DNA of 64,000 bases from the NCBI GenBank assembly GCA_963778385.1, contig CAVZUA010000021.1, forward strand, positions 25,290-89,289, written 5' to 3'. Position 1 is the stretch's first letter. Each line of letters opens with the position of its first letter. This DNA is from DATARH01 sp963778385 (GTDB taxonomy: Bacteria; Pseudomonadota; Alphaproteobacteria; ATCC43930; CGMCC-115725). The notes below the pieces were generated by a model, which was given only the letters and a program-made list of their open reading frames with translations, had not been told where the DNA came from and did not search any database. A program made the position numbers and the translations under genes. This document shows positions 52,536 to 62,214 of this stretch, in pieces.

Positions 52536-53399
52536 CTACCCCGGCGGCACCCCGAGGAGGCGCCGCGCCAGCACCAGATGCGGCTTGTCGATCATCTTGC
52601 CGTCGAGCGCCAGGGTGCCGGCATTAGGGTTGGCGGCGAAGGCGGCGATGACGCGCTCGGCCCAGTCGCGCTCCGCGGCGCTGGTCGAGAAGGTTTCGTT
52701 GATCGCTGCGATCTGCGCCGGGTGGATCGCCATCTTGCCGGCAAAGCCCGAGCGCTTCGCGGCGGCGCATTCCGCCTGCAGCCCCTCGGGGTCGCGGAAA
52801 TCGGTATAGATCGTATCGAGCGCGGTGACCCCGGCCGCCGCCGCCGCCAGCAGGCACAGCGAGCGGGCCAGGACGTAGGGGCCGTCATAGAGCCCGTCGA
52901 GGATGCGGTTGTTGCCGCCGATGCAGGCCGACAAATCCTCGGCGCCCCAGGTGATCGCTTCGAGACGCGGCGAGCTGCCGGCGTAATGGCCGAGCGCGAA
53001 CACCGCCTGTGGCGTCTCGGTGGCGATGGCGACAATGCGCGTGCCGCCGACCGGATGGCCGGCGGCGGCCTCGAACGCGGACAGATAATGGTCGAGCGTG
53101 CGCACGTCGTCCGGTGTGCATTTCGGCAGCAGGATGCCGTCGGGCCGGGCCGCCACGGTCGCCGTGAGGTCGTCTAGCGCGAGCCCGCTCGCCAGCGGAT
53201 TGACCCGCACATAGCGCTGGATCTTGCTGCTGTCATGCGCGGCGAGGAATTCGCGCGCCAGCTTGCGGGCGATCGGCCGGTTTGCCGCCGCAACCGAATC
53301 CTCCAGATCGAGGATCAGCGCATCGGCACTCGACTCCAGCCCGCGCGCCAGCTTGCGTTCACTGTCGGCGGGGACAAAAAGAAAGGAGCGGATCGGCAT
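52536..53399 (-). CDS. HpcH/HpaI aldolase/CitE-like lyase
   Basis: A 287-residue TIM-barrel lyase of the citrate-lyase-beta/malyl-CoA-lyase group. MPIRSFLFVPADSERKLARG starts it; ALILDLEDSVAAANRPIAR near residue 28, YVRVNPLASGLALDDL near 65, PDGILLPKCTP near 88, IVAIATETPQAVFALG near 122, WGAEDLSACIGGN near 150 and GFAGKMAIHPAQIAAINETF near 215 are all typical. It should act on a (3S)-malyl- or citramalyl-CoA-like compound. ATG 53399 is used; the frame opens in repeat DNA before it. It is followed upstream by the GlcF-like gene on the same strand. Confidence 0.87.
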   Translation of the reverse strand: MPIRSFLFVPADSERKLARGLESSADALILDLEDSVAAANRPIARKLAREFLAAHDSSKIQRYVRVNPLASGLALDDLTATVAARPDGILLPKCTPDDVRTLDHYLSAFEAAAGHPVGGTRIVAIATETPQAVFALGHYAGSSPRLEAITWGAEDLSACIGGNNRILDGLYDGPYVLARSLCLLAAAAAGVTALDTIYTDFRDPEGLQAECAAAKRSGFAGKMAIHPAQIAAINETFSTSAAERDWAERVIAAFAANPNAGTLALDGKMIDKPHLVLARRLLGVPPG

Positions 53400-53427
53400 T
53401 TTACACCTGCGCGAGTCCTGTTTAGCC

Positions 53428-53510
53428 GCTTCCCGGCGTAAGCCGGGACCCACTCTTCGGCGCCAGAGATGGCTGACAGGTGGACCCCGGCTTGCGCCGG
53501 GGAGCGCTCC
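53428..53510. repeat. Intergenic inverted repeat, family B copy 4
   Basis: CTTCCCGGCGTAAGCCGGGA and, inverted, ACCCCGGCTTGCGCCGGGGA flank a middle of about 40 bp between two leftward genes. Confidence 0.7.
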
Positions 53511-53535
53511 TGAAAAGCATGAATCGCGTACCTTC

Positions 53536-54825
53536 TCAGCCCCCGAATTCCGCTGCCAGCACATCGCGCACGGTGTCGAGGTCGAGCCGGTTGGCCTCGA
53601 TCAGCGGCGCGGTCTCGACGATGATGTCGTCGATGTCCTGGATTTGCTTGAGCCGCTTGTAGGCGTCGTCGCTGTCGATCCCGAGCGCTTCGCCGAGCAG
53701 CTCCATGAAATTGACGATCGCGAAGCTGCGGCCGGTCGCGGCGTCGCAAATCTCGCGATGGTCGGCATGGTAGATCGTCGCCAGCGTTGTGACGCCGGCG
53801 TCGAACGCCGCCTGGAACTCGCGGTCGAGCAGTTCTTTTTTTAATTTCGGCAGCACCGTGTTCGCCTGGGTGCCGACCCGCGGCACGTCGAGCTCGACAA
53901 GCTCCAGGCCGGGAATGGCCGAGGCGATCTTGCGCACCGCGTCCATGGTCTGCGGAAAGACCGGCCGCTCGTGCAGTGCGACCCGCCGCTCGACCCGATG
54001 GGTCATCAGCGCTGCCAGTTCCTCGATCCGGTCCGCGAGAAACACGAAAAATGGGTTGAGGTCGAACGGCTTCTCGCCCGTTTGCGCGACGTAGTTAGGC
54101 AGCGTGGTCTCGCCGATCGTAAGCTGGCAACTCGGGCACCACGACAGCACGGTCGAGGTGCCGGCGGACGCCAACCCTTCGATCGTCGCGTTCGCCATCT
54201 TGACGTTATTGGCGAAATCGCCCTCGCGGAACTGATAGACGCCGCAGCACTGGCCGATCCCGCCCATCACCTCGTAGCTGACGTCGAGCTTGTCGAGCAC
54301 GTCGAGCGCGAGCAACGCGATATGCGGCGTCTTCAGCACGTTGCACCCGGTGTAGAAGACGATGTCGGGCGGCGTCGCCCGCGTCGCGGGCGCGGGTTGG
54401 AACCGCGCCAGCGTCTCGGCCGGCAGTTGCAGCCGCGACAGGACCCGCACACCGCGACTCACCGCCTGGAACTGCTTGCGCCAGCGGGTCTCCAGCGGCG
54501 CGCCGTCACGCGCCCGCCGGGCGAAGCCGCGTGCCATCTGCACCATGAAACGCGGGTTGATGCCGTGCTTGCAGGCCGGGATGCAATTGCCGCTGCCGCT
54601 GCAGATTTCGGTCCAGCGTCTTGCGTCTTCACTGCCGGTCCCGCCGGTAATCAGATCGACAATCCCCGCTGCCGTCGCGCTCGGATCGGCGGCGGAAATA
54701 CCGGCCGGCTCGGTCATCGGGCAGGCGCGGAAGCAGTCCCCGCAACGGGTGCAGGCGTCGGCGATCGCCTCACCGCGCGCCCGGAACAGATCGACAAATG
54801 CTTCCGCCTCGGCTCCGCTCGCCAT
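53536..54825 (-). CDS. GlcF/HdrD-like (Fe-S) protein with an incomplete second cluster site
   Basis: A 429-residue soluble iron-sulfur protein with two CCG domains. The first cluster motif CTRCGDCFRACPMTEPAG near residue 26 is complete. The second reads CSGSGNCIPACKHGINPR near 78, where the second Cys of the usual CxxCxxCxxxC is Ser. CCG-like parts are FYTGCNVLKTPHIALLALDVLDKL and GIGQCCGVYQFREGDF near 160-205, and SWCPSCQLTIGE near 230. ATG 54825 follows GGAGG. Unlike glcF it has no flavin partner nearby; it may relay electrons for the CitE-like neighbour's pathway. Confidence 0.8.
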   Translation of the reverse strand: MASGAEAEAFVDLFRARGEAIADACTRCGDCFRACPMTEPAGISAADPSATAAGIVDLITGGTGSEDARRWTEICSGSGNCIPACKHGINPRFMVQMARGFARRARDGAPLETRWRKQFQAVSRGVRVLSRLQLPAETLARFQPAPATRATPPDIVFYTGCNVLKTPHIALLALDVLDKLDVSYEVMGGIGQCCGVYQFREGDFANNVKMANATIEGLASAGTSTVLSWCPSCQLTIGETTLPNYVAQTGEKPFDLNPFFVFLADRIEELAALMTHRVERRVALHERPVFPQTMDAVRKIASAIPGLELVELDVPRVGTQANTVLPKLKKELLDREFQAAFDAGVTTLATIYHADHREICDAATGRSFAIVNFMELLGEALGIDSDDAYKRLKQIQDIDDIIVETAPLIEANRLDLDTVRDVLAAEFGG

Positions 54826-55025
54826 CCACGCCTCCGTAACGGGATGCAAATTATAACGTCAATTTCCGAGGCGAAGCAGCAATTCCCCGCCCTTGCGCGG
54901 CCGCGGATCGTTCCATGCTTTGGATGCATAGCAAATTTGCAACGTCATCAATGGATACATTCGTGTTACACGCTGTTCACAAATCGAAGCTTGCGAGTTG
55001 CAACGTGAGAAAGTCTGAGAAAGCC

Positions 55026-55220
55026 ATGATGCCCAATCTCCAAATCGCGACGACCTCTCAGATCGGCGCCGGTGGCGATGGTGCCCGCAACTCGATCGAC
55101 CGGCGCATCCGCGCCTTCTTGAGTGGCGAAAGTCACGGCGAGGACGTCTTGGGCGCGCTTTATGGCGCCACCGCGGCCGAGCCGATTCCCGAACGGTTGC
55201 GGGCACTGCTGAAGGCCTAG
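55026..55220 (+). CDS. Small protein with an EPIPERL-type C-terminus (NepR/anti-sigma-like)
   Basis: A 64-residue protein. Its core is RNSIDRRIRAFLSGESHGED then VLGALYGATAAEPIPERLRA and LLKA. The ALY...EPIPERL pattern is like the tail of NepR-type or other anti-sigma factors of Alphaproteobacteria, but the full NepR helices are not present. Start may be ATG 55026 or ATG 55029, with a weak GAGAAAG before. It lies between the GlcF-like gene and the truncated MHS carrier, both divergent or distant. Confidence 0.55.
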   Translation: MMPNLQIATTSQIGAGGDGARNSIDRRIRAFLSGESHGEDVLGALYGATAAEPIPERLRALLKA

Positions 55221-55343
55221 CAGGCGATCTCGCGCCGCTACGCTTCGCCCTACAACAGTCACATTTCGTTTTATCGCCGTTTCGGCTAGTTTCCCCCGCG
55301 CGGAGCCTGGGTCAGCAAGGCCCGCGAGGGGAGGAACGAGTCT

Positions 55344-56528
55344 ATGGCTTCGATTACGCAGACGGGCGGGCCGAGCGCGACGGTCAGAGCAAATCTGCCG
55401 TTCATCATCGGTGCATCTTCGGTCGGCACGCTGATCGAATGGTATGATTTCTACCTTTACGGCGTCCTTGCGGTCTTTTTCAGCAAGCATTTTTTCTCGC
55501 CGCAAATCGATCCGAACCTCGCGTTCATCTTGAGTCTGGCGGTGTTTTGGACTGGGTTCCTGGTTCGTCCGTTCGGCGCGATCGTCTTCGGCCATCTCGG
55601 CGACCTGATCGGCCGCAAATTCACCTTCATGCTGACGCTGCTGCTGATGGGGGCCGCGACCTTTGTCGTCGGCCTCCTCCCGGGCTATGAGACAATCGGC
55701 ACCCTCGCACCGGTGCTGCTGGTGCTGATGCGCGTGGTCCAGGGACTGGCGCTCGGCGGCGAGTACGGCGGCGCGGCGACCTACATCGCCGAACACGCTC
55801 CCGACGGCAGACGCGGTTTCTTTACGTCGTGGATTCAGACCACGGCGACGATGGGGATCGTGCTGGCGCTGCTGGTCATCCTGTGCTGCCGGCTTGGCTT
55901 TGGCGACCAGGCGTTTGGCGATTGGGCCTGGCGTGTGCCGTTCTGGATTTCCGCCATACTTGTCGGGCTGTCGATCTACATCCGGCTGAAACTTGAGGAG
56001 TCGCCGCTCTTCGAGCGGCTCAGGGAACAGGGCAAGGCGTCGACGAACCCGGCCAAGGAGAGCTTCACCAGCGGCAAGAACTGGGGCCTCATCCTGCTCG
56101 CGCTGTTCGGCGCCACCGCCCCCGAGGGTGTGGTCTGGTATACCGGCCAGTTCTACGCGCTGTTCTACATGACGACGGTGCTCAAGGTGCCGTATGTCAC
56201 GGTCTACGTGCTGATGATGATCGTGCTGACCTGCGCGGCGCCATTCTTCATCGTGTTCGGCGCGCTGAGCGACAAGATCGGCCGGCGCAACATCATGACG
56301 CTCGGCTTCCTGCTCGCCGCGGTCAGCTACTGGCCGGTGTTCAGCTGGATGGCGGCGGTCAAGGACAGCCCGTTCCTGCTCGGCCTCCTGGTATTCTACA
56401 TGGTCATCCTGGTGACGATGGTGTACGGGCCGATCGCCGCCTTCCTCGTCGAGTTGTTCCCGGCGCGCATCCGCTACACCTCGATGTCGCTGCCCTACCA
56501 TGTCGGCGATACCGTGCTGCTCTGGTAG
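55344..56528 (+). pseudogene. MHS-family MFS transporter, C-terminal helices lost
   Basis: The 394-residue frame is a metabolite:H+ symporter of the shikimate/proline-betaine group: SVGTLIEWYDFYLYGVLAVFF near residue 26, RPFGAIVFGHLGDLIGRKFTFMLTLL near 75, RVVQGLALGGEYGGAATYIAEHAP near 130, GALSDKIGRRNIMTLG near 305 and AFLVELFPARIRYTSMSLPYHVGD near 370. It then ends with TVLLW and a stop at 56528. Normal members go on for at least two more helices. GGGGAGGAACG precedes ATG 55344, so the 5' end is intact. The break marks the left edge of the island. Confidence 0.8.
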
Positions 56529-56731
56529 AATACATCAATAATATCAAATTATTACGGAGAGTAGGCGGAAACGGGTGTCCCGGTTGTGTCCCGCATTGCC
56601 GCTGCTGGCGATCATGATGCGAGCCGGGTAACGCACAAGACACCGTGTTCTCGGGCCGTTTCATGCCGCGACCGGCAAGCGTGCCCACAGCCTACCGATC
56701 GGCACTGCAGGGCTGAGGGCCTAGTGGCGCG
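56529..56731. other. Island left junction
   Basis: Right after the truncated carrier comes an AT-rich stretch (AATACATCAATAATATCAAA) and then ordinary high-GC DNA with no gene up to the integrase remnant. No tRNA or clear attachment-site duplication is seen in the window. Confidence 0.4.
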
Positions 56732-57304
56732 ATGATAACCCCGTATCGTGGCGATGCGAACGAACAAACGGTCGCCTTCCGGGATTGGGCAGCCGAGCGA
56801 TCAAACTTCGCCGCTGAAGTTGCCGAGATGGCTTTGGCTCGCTCTGTCGGGGACAAGGTCGAACAGGCTTATCGACGCGGCGATCTGTTCGAGAAGCGTC
56901 GGCAGCTCGCCGAGGCATGGGCGGCGTTCTGCGCCACGCCGCCGCCGATCGGGCTGACCCCCAAGGGACCGTACCGCATCACGGTTCCGCCGCGTCCACC
57001 GTGTCGGCGTCAGAGGGGGCACGCAGTGATCGTTGAGCGTATCGATCCACTTTCGAAATGGATCGAGCTAAAGGCGGAACTCGATAGGTTTCGCAAGACC
57101 GTCGTGAAGGATGCGCTCAGCAGGCGCCGAACCGTGCCCTTCGAGAAGCGCCACTCCGAGTTTCTCGAAAAGCGGCGCTCTGAAGCATTCGAGAGGCGCC
57201 GAGCGATCGAGAATACCGCTGGTCTGCCCGCAGAAGGCGGCCCCACCAGTTTTCGTCCCGCCAACCGCACCAGGAAATTCGCCGAGGGGCCAACAACGAT
57301 CTGA
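56732..57304 (+). pseudogene. P4-type integrase, C-terminal remnant, plus unknown tail
   Basis: Residues from about 12 read TVAFRDWAAERSNFAAEVAE, then ALARSVGDKVEQAYRRGDLF and EKRRQLAEAWAAFCATPP: the C-terminal end of a P4-type tyrosine integrase, with the catalytic Tyr in AYRRGD. All earlier domains are missing. The rest of the frame (RRRTVPFEKRHSEFLEKRR, AFERRRA) is repetitive and basic and is not integrase; whether it is translated is unclear. It is the first recognisable item of the island. Confidence 0.6.
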
Positions 57305-57951
57305 ATGTCAGATCCTTAAGCGGCTCTCGGCGGATGGCGGGCCGAAGCGGCTAAAAGCCCGGTGCGGCTACAAGCAGCGGATTTCCCAACAATTTCGGAG
57401 GACTCCTCCTCAGGGAATGCGGGTTCTGATGAGCGGTATCGCGCCTGGGGCGAGGCAAGGCGGTCCTGCGGGCTGGGTGATGGTGCGGCGCGATCAGATG
57501 GCGCAATTCGAAAGATGGTTGGCTGTACGCTGCGGGCTCGGCGACGCTTTGCAGACTCCCCCGCCGTTGCCGGCATCGGAGACTGGTGATCTGCGGCGTC
57601 TCCACGCGGCGCCGCGAAATCGGTCGGGACGAGGCTCCACCGGCCTTACGTCAACGAGGGCGCCGACCGATCAAGCGAGAGAGGGTCGAGGTACGATGAT
57701 CGCCGCCTATTCAGGCCGCCGCGGCGACTTGGAGCAGGCGACCCAAGATGTTTCTTATGGAGTTTGGAACAAGTCACACGACAATACGCGCAGCAAAACG
57801 GCTCGCGCTGGCCGAAATTGCTTCGAAGCCCCGCCACTGATTAGCGAACAAACGCGAATAGTAAATAATTAGGAACAATGACTTAACGGGCCTACATCGC
57901 TTGCGTCCGCAAGCTCACCCCGCTCATAGCCGGGCGAGCGGGGAGCGAGCG
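57305..57951. other. 647-bp stretch without a recognised gene
   Basis: Several short open frames overlap here, none with a family signature or a good start. One (RVLMSGIAPGARQGGPAGWV near 57420) may be part of a lost gene. Base composition drops toward AT near 57840-57880 (AAATAATTAGGAACAATGAC). Confidence 0.4.
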
Positions 57952-58204
57952 ATGAGTATTCACAGCTGCGGCTTGTCCCGGCATGAGAGCGGCGGTGACG
58001 TAAAGCCCCTCGGGCACGGCGGACGCCTAAAGCCTCTGGCCGTGACGGTCAGGCAAGCCTGCGTAGGCGATTCGCGGTGTGGGCCGCTCAGCGTTATAAT
58101 GAAGCTTAATTAAGGCAGGTCGGGTCAAAACCATCAAAATTGGGCGCCGACGCTTGCTGATCTACGCCTCACTTGAGGCGTTGGTCGAAGCCGAAGCGGC
58201 TTGA
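57952..58204 (+). pseudogene. Excisionase/AlpA-like HTH protein, frameshifted
   Basis: From ATG 57952 (GGGGAGCGAGCG before it) the frame gives LKPLAVTVRQAC, the first helix of a MerR-like excisionase HTH. Downstream, in another frame, IRGVGRSAL, then after two stops LIKAGRVKTIKIGRRRLLIY and ASLEALVEAEAA complete the usual wing-HTH and end at TGA 58204. The lesions lie between about 58060 and 58115. Such genes control integrase directionality in phage-like islands. Confidence 0.55.
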
Positions 58205-58503
58205 TGAGCGGTGGCCCGGAAAGGCGCGCGCCTGGCAGGCTTGGCGTCGCCCGCGACGATCAAGTCGACGTCGCGGTTCAGCCAGACCGGTGCTCGTTTC
58301 TTTCGTCGTCGGAGGAAGCGGGATCTTCCGCGGATCGACAGCCCGAAGACATGGGCCGGGCATTCGCCGACATGGTCGCGAAGCCCCCCCATCCGGGTTC
58401 TCCGGCCAACGATGGCGGCGGATCATCGACCCTGGGTCGCTTTCTCGACCGCGACCCCCCCGCGAGGTCGTCAGCGCCGATGAGCGCACCGCCGATGTGG
58501 TGA
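58204..58503 (+). CDS. Hypothetical island protein
   Basis: ATG 58204 overlaps the excisionase stop (TGATG). The frame of about 100 codons (MSGGPERRAPGRLGVARDDQ, then CSFLSSSEEAGSSADRQPED) has no recognised domain. Competing frames are open over the same stretch, so the true frame is uncertain. Confidence 0.3.
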   Translation: MSGGPERRAPGRLGVARDDQVDVAVQPDRCSFLSSSEEAGSSADRQPEDMGRAFADMVAKPPHPGSPANDGGGSSTLGRFLDRDPPARSSAPMSAPPMW

Positions 58504-58575
58504 CGAACACCCTGCCAGGCGGCGCTTTTGCCGCCGCCCCTGCCGCCGGCACAGTCAGCTTGTGGGAGTGGCACG

Positions 58576-59130
58576 GTGAGCACGCTGCCAGGTCCTCTGC
58601 GCGCGCTGCATGCCAAACAGCGGTGGCCGCGCGACTAGTACGTCGAGCCGGACTGGTGCGTGCACGCACTGTTCGATTCGGTGACCTTCAGCGGCCCGAT
58701 CCATGATCCTGCCTGCGGTTCCGGCACGATTGTCAAGGTCGCTCGCGCGCTCGGCTACGAGGCAACCGGCAGTGATCTCATCGCGCGCGGCTTCTGCAAG
58801 GGCGGTATCGACTTGCTCCCGACAACACGCCCCGGCGATCGATCGTCACAAACCCGCCCTACCTACTAGCCGAGCGCTTCATCCTCCACGCCATCGAGGT
58901 GGCCGAGCGCGTTGCGGTGATCGTCCGGCTGGATTTCAGGCGGGACAACAACGTTGCCGATCGCTGTTCCTGCCGCATCCGCCGGCGCTCGAACTCGTGC
59001 TCGCCAAGCGCCCCAGCATGCCCCCGGCGGCACAGATATCCCGGCAAAAGGCGGCACCACTAATTATGCCTGGCTGATCTGGAATCACGGCCACCGCGGC
59101 CCGACCGTGAAACAGTGGTGGGTGCCATCC
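58576..59130 (+). pseudogene. Phage-type adenine DNA methyltransferase, interrupted
   Basis: Starting about GTG 58576, LPGPLRALHAKQRWPRD runs into TAG at 58636, then YVEPDWCVHALFDSVTFSGPIHDPACGSGT, with the SAM-binding DPACGSGT motif and a GSDLIARGF acid. Near 58830 the frame shifts to IVTNPPYLLAERFILHAIEV, which contains the NPPY catalytic motif, and near 58980 to PGGTDIPAKGGTTNYAWLIW and GHRGPTVKQWW. The pieces in order match a small N6-adenine methyltransferase carried by prophages. At least one stop and two frameshifts are present. Confidence 0.6.
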
Positions 59131-59296
59131 AATCCGCTGCCGACGCACCGCCGGCGCCGCTCACCCCGACTGCGGCTGCACACTGAAGAAGGGACGAAAC
59201 CATGTTCCGTAACACCGCCTAGCCAAGGTGATCGCGGCGATGGAGGCGGCGCAATGGCGGCTTTGGCAAAAGAAGCGTGGGTCTGGGGGATGATGC

Positions 59297-61910
59297 GTGC
59301 GCGATCTCGATTACGGCTCCGCTGTCGAGTTCCTCGAAAGCTTCTTTCAAGGGGACGGAGCATACCGTCGAGCTTCGCGCGCTCGCCAATGACGGTAGAC
59401 CTCAAACCGGTCAAAAGGTTCACCCGCAACCCGCAGATCGTCATCGACACCTGCGAACGCTATGACGGCGAAGGTCGCGGGATCTTCTTTGGTGTCGCAA
59501 CACGTTTAAACGGATCGCACAGCGGCCGGCGCGAGGATCTCGCCGAGCTGCCGGGGCTGTGGACCGATATCGACTGCTACAAGCTCGGGATCAGCAAGGA
59601 GGCGGCACTGACGGCGCTGCAGAGCTGTCCGCTGCCGCCGACGGTGGTGGTGGACAGCGGCGGCGGCCTGCACGCCTACTGGCTGTTCCACGAGCCGATG
59701 GACGTGCGCTACCGGCCGGCGGTCGGGCGTCCTGATGTCGTCAAGGAAGAGATCGACAGCGCGCTGAAGCAGCTCGCCGGGGTGTTTGCCGGCGACACTG
59801 CGGCGTGCGACATCACGCGCATCCTGCGCCTCCCTGGCACCCACAACACCAAGGACGGCACGCTGCGCCCGGTCGCCATCTTTGAGGCTTCGGGCAACCG
59901 CTACGAGTTGTCCGACGTCCTCGACATGCTCGACGTGCAGCGGCCGCTCTTAATGGATCGAACCTCCAGAGAAACAGGCGGAACAACGCCGGAACCGATC
60001 GATCCCTACGCCGAGTTTGCCAAGCGGCACGGGTTCAAGGCGCCGATCGACGTGCAGAGTCGGCTGGCGGCAATGTCCTACATGGGCGCAGGCGACAGCG
60101 GTGTGCATCAGACACAGCTATCGTGCTCGGCCTCGCTGGTGGCTCAAGGCAGCGCTTCTGACGACGAGATCATCGCCGCGCTGATGTCGGCGACGCGCGC
60201 GGCAGCCGGGCATTACGGGATGAGCTGGAACTGGCAGCGCGGAAAGCGGCTCTATCAGATGACGGCGACGGCGCGCGCCAAGTATGGCCGCGCGCCACAG
60301 TCCCCTGGGCCGCCGCAAATCGTGCAGCGGCCATACGACAATTCGCCGGAGATCCGCCGCCGAACCGCCGTCGCCAAGCGGCGATTTAAAAGCCGAAGGC
60401 ACTACCGGCGAGGTCGTCGACCTCGACGCGCGTCGCAAGCCGAAGCCGACGCCGAAGGATGACGACGCACCGCTGATCGCCAGGCTGGGCGATGCGGTGA
60501 TCGGCTACTGGCAGGACGCGCACGGCCTCCTGTTGTCGTCTGGCGCAGGCAAAGCGACCTATTCGGCCCCGATGGGGCTGTGGGCGCATTTTGACGACGA
60601 ACTGGAGCACCGCCTTGAGGTGATCTTGCAAGGCATCATGGCGGCGGCCCGGGTTAAGCCGCAGATCGGCACGATCAGCGCGGTGCTGCGCTATATCGCC
60701 AAGCGGCCGGCGCTGCATCGTGAAGGGATCGCGTGGGATGGCTCAGGGCTGATCGTGTGCCGCAACGGCGCGGTCGACCCGGAGACCGGCGAGCTGGCAG
60801 CCGCACGCGCCCGAGCATTACGCGACATGGCGGGTGGAGTGCGATTACGACGGGCGCTGCCTGTCCGCGCTTTGTTGATTTTCTCTGCCAGGCGCTCGAG
60901 GGCCTGCCGCCGGAGGAAGTGCCGCGCGTCGTCGCGACGCTGGGCGAGCATATGGGCGCTTCGCTGGTCAAGGGGAAACCGCGCAACCTACGCAAAGCGC
61001 TGATCGCGATCGGCAAGTCGCGCACCGGCAAGACGGTGATCGCCAATATCTACCGGGCGCTGCTCGGCGGGGTCGGGCGCTGCGCCGCGATCAAGCTCGA
61101 CGCGCTCAGCGACATGTTTGGCGCAGGCCCCTAATCGACAAAGCGGCGTGGATAGCCGACGACGCTGTCCGGCAGAGCGGCGGCAGGCGGTATGCCGAGC
61201 CGATCAATGTCGAGCTGTTCAAAAACATCGTCACCGGGGAGCCGATGGATATCAGGGTTCCCGGCGGCCGATATAACGGCGTCCGGCTGGACATTCCGGT
61301 GATGCTGACGACCAACCACCTGCCACAGTTCAGGGATGACAGCGACGCGGTCTACAACCGTATTTTGACCTACCCGATGAACCGCGAATGGCCGGAAGAC
61401 GCGCCCAATCCCGATCCCCGGGAGAGAGCTGAGCCAGGTGCTGATCGAGGAGGAGCTGGCAGGGATCCTCAATTTCGCAATTCTCAACTACGGGCGGCTC
61501 AAGGCTCGCGGGCGATACGACCCGCCGCCATGATGCTTGCCGCGGTCGACGAACTGCGCGACATCAACCAGCCGCTGGTGCGCTGGATGCAGGAATGCGT
61601 CGCGCTCAGCGAGCGCAACCAGGTCGACAACCGCGATCTGATGGGGGCGGTGCGCGGATGGTGGCTGCAGCAGTTCGACGACGAGCACAGCCCCGGCGGC
61701 AGGACCGTCGCCAACGCGCTCAAGCGCCACTACCCGGCGATGCAGCCGTTCAAGTCGAACGGCTGGCGGATCAGCGCCGGGATCGAATTGACCGAGGACG
61801 GGATTGCTTGCCTGAGGCATGCCCAGGACAGTGCCGCGCCGCTCGGCAAGGCGGTCGGGTCAGGCAACGACGCGGTGCTGGCGAACCGGCCCAGAGCCCA
61901 TTTTGAGTGA
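59297..61910 (+). pseudogene. Primase-helicase (phage/plasmid P4-type), many frameshifts
   Basis: Read across frames, the pieces form one protein: LDYGSAVEFLESFF (59300s), VELRALAND, RNPQIVIDTCERYDGEGRGIFFGVATR, LPGLWTDIDCYKLG, VVVDSGGGLHAYWLF (RepB-like primase with catalytic DID and H), RILRLPGTHNTKDG; then, in another frame from about 60380, LKAEGTTGEVVDLDARRK to GIAWDGSGLIVCRNGAVDPETG; then LEGLPPEEVPRVVATLGEHM with KSRTGKTVIANIYRALLGG (Walker A, about 61015); then AEPINVELFKNIVTGEPMDI and PVMLTTNHLPQFRDDSDAV; then INQPLVRWMQECVALSERNQ to the stop at 61910. Roughly six single-base shifts separate them. Confidence 0.65.
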
Positions 61911-61915
61911 GTTTT

Positions 61916-62163
61916 TATCGTCCCTCGCCAGAATCTATCGTCCCTGGGGGGCGAGGGACGAAAGGGACGATAGAGGGACGATAGTTTTCTATCGTCCCTG
62001 CCAAAAACTTCAGGAGGCGTGCGGGTTATAGGTGGTTGAGGGACGAAAGGGACGATATTCTATAAATGGATCAATATAAATAATATAAGAACATATAGGG
62101 GCTGTTCTAATAGTGTTCTCATGAAGATGTGTATGGCAGCCGATATGGGGACGTATCGTCCCT
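61916..62163. repeat. Iteron-like cluster of TATCGTCCCT
   Basis: Seven copies of TATCGTCCCT or its complement AGGGACGATA: 61916 (+), 61936 (+), 61963 (-), 61974 (-), 61990 (+), 62048 (-), 62154 (+). A 20-bp direct repeat GAGGGACGAAAGGGACGATA occurs at 61953-61972 and 62038-62057. Between 62060 and 62115 lies an AT-rich stretch (TATAAATGGATCAATATAAA, then TAATATAAGAACATATAGGG). The cluster begins six bases after the primase-helicase stop. It has the make-up of a replication origin of a primase-encoding phage satellite, or of a regulator-binding array. Confidence 0.75.
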
Positions 62164-62214
62164 GCGTCCCTGAGGGTCGGTACGGTCGGTACGGCAAAGG
62201 AGAGGTGGCTCAAG

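Noticed and set aside
59297..61910. Programmed ribosomal frameshifting in the primase-helicase
   Set aside because: About six shifts in both directions, with no slippery site plus structure at them, and similar shifts in all neighbouring genes; decay or sequence error is simpler.
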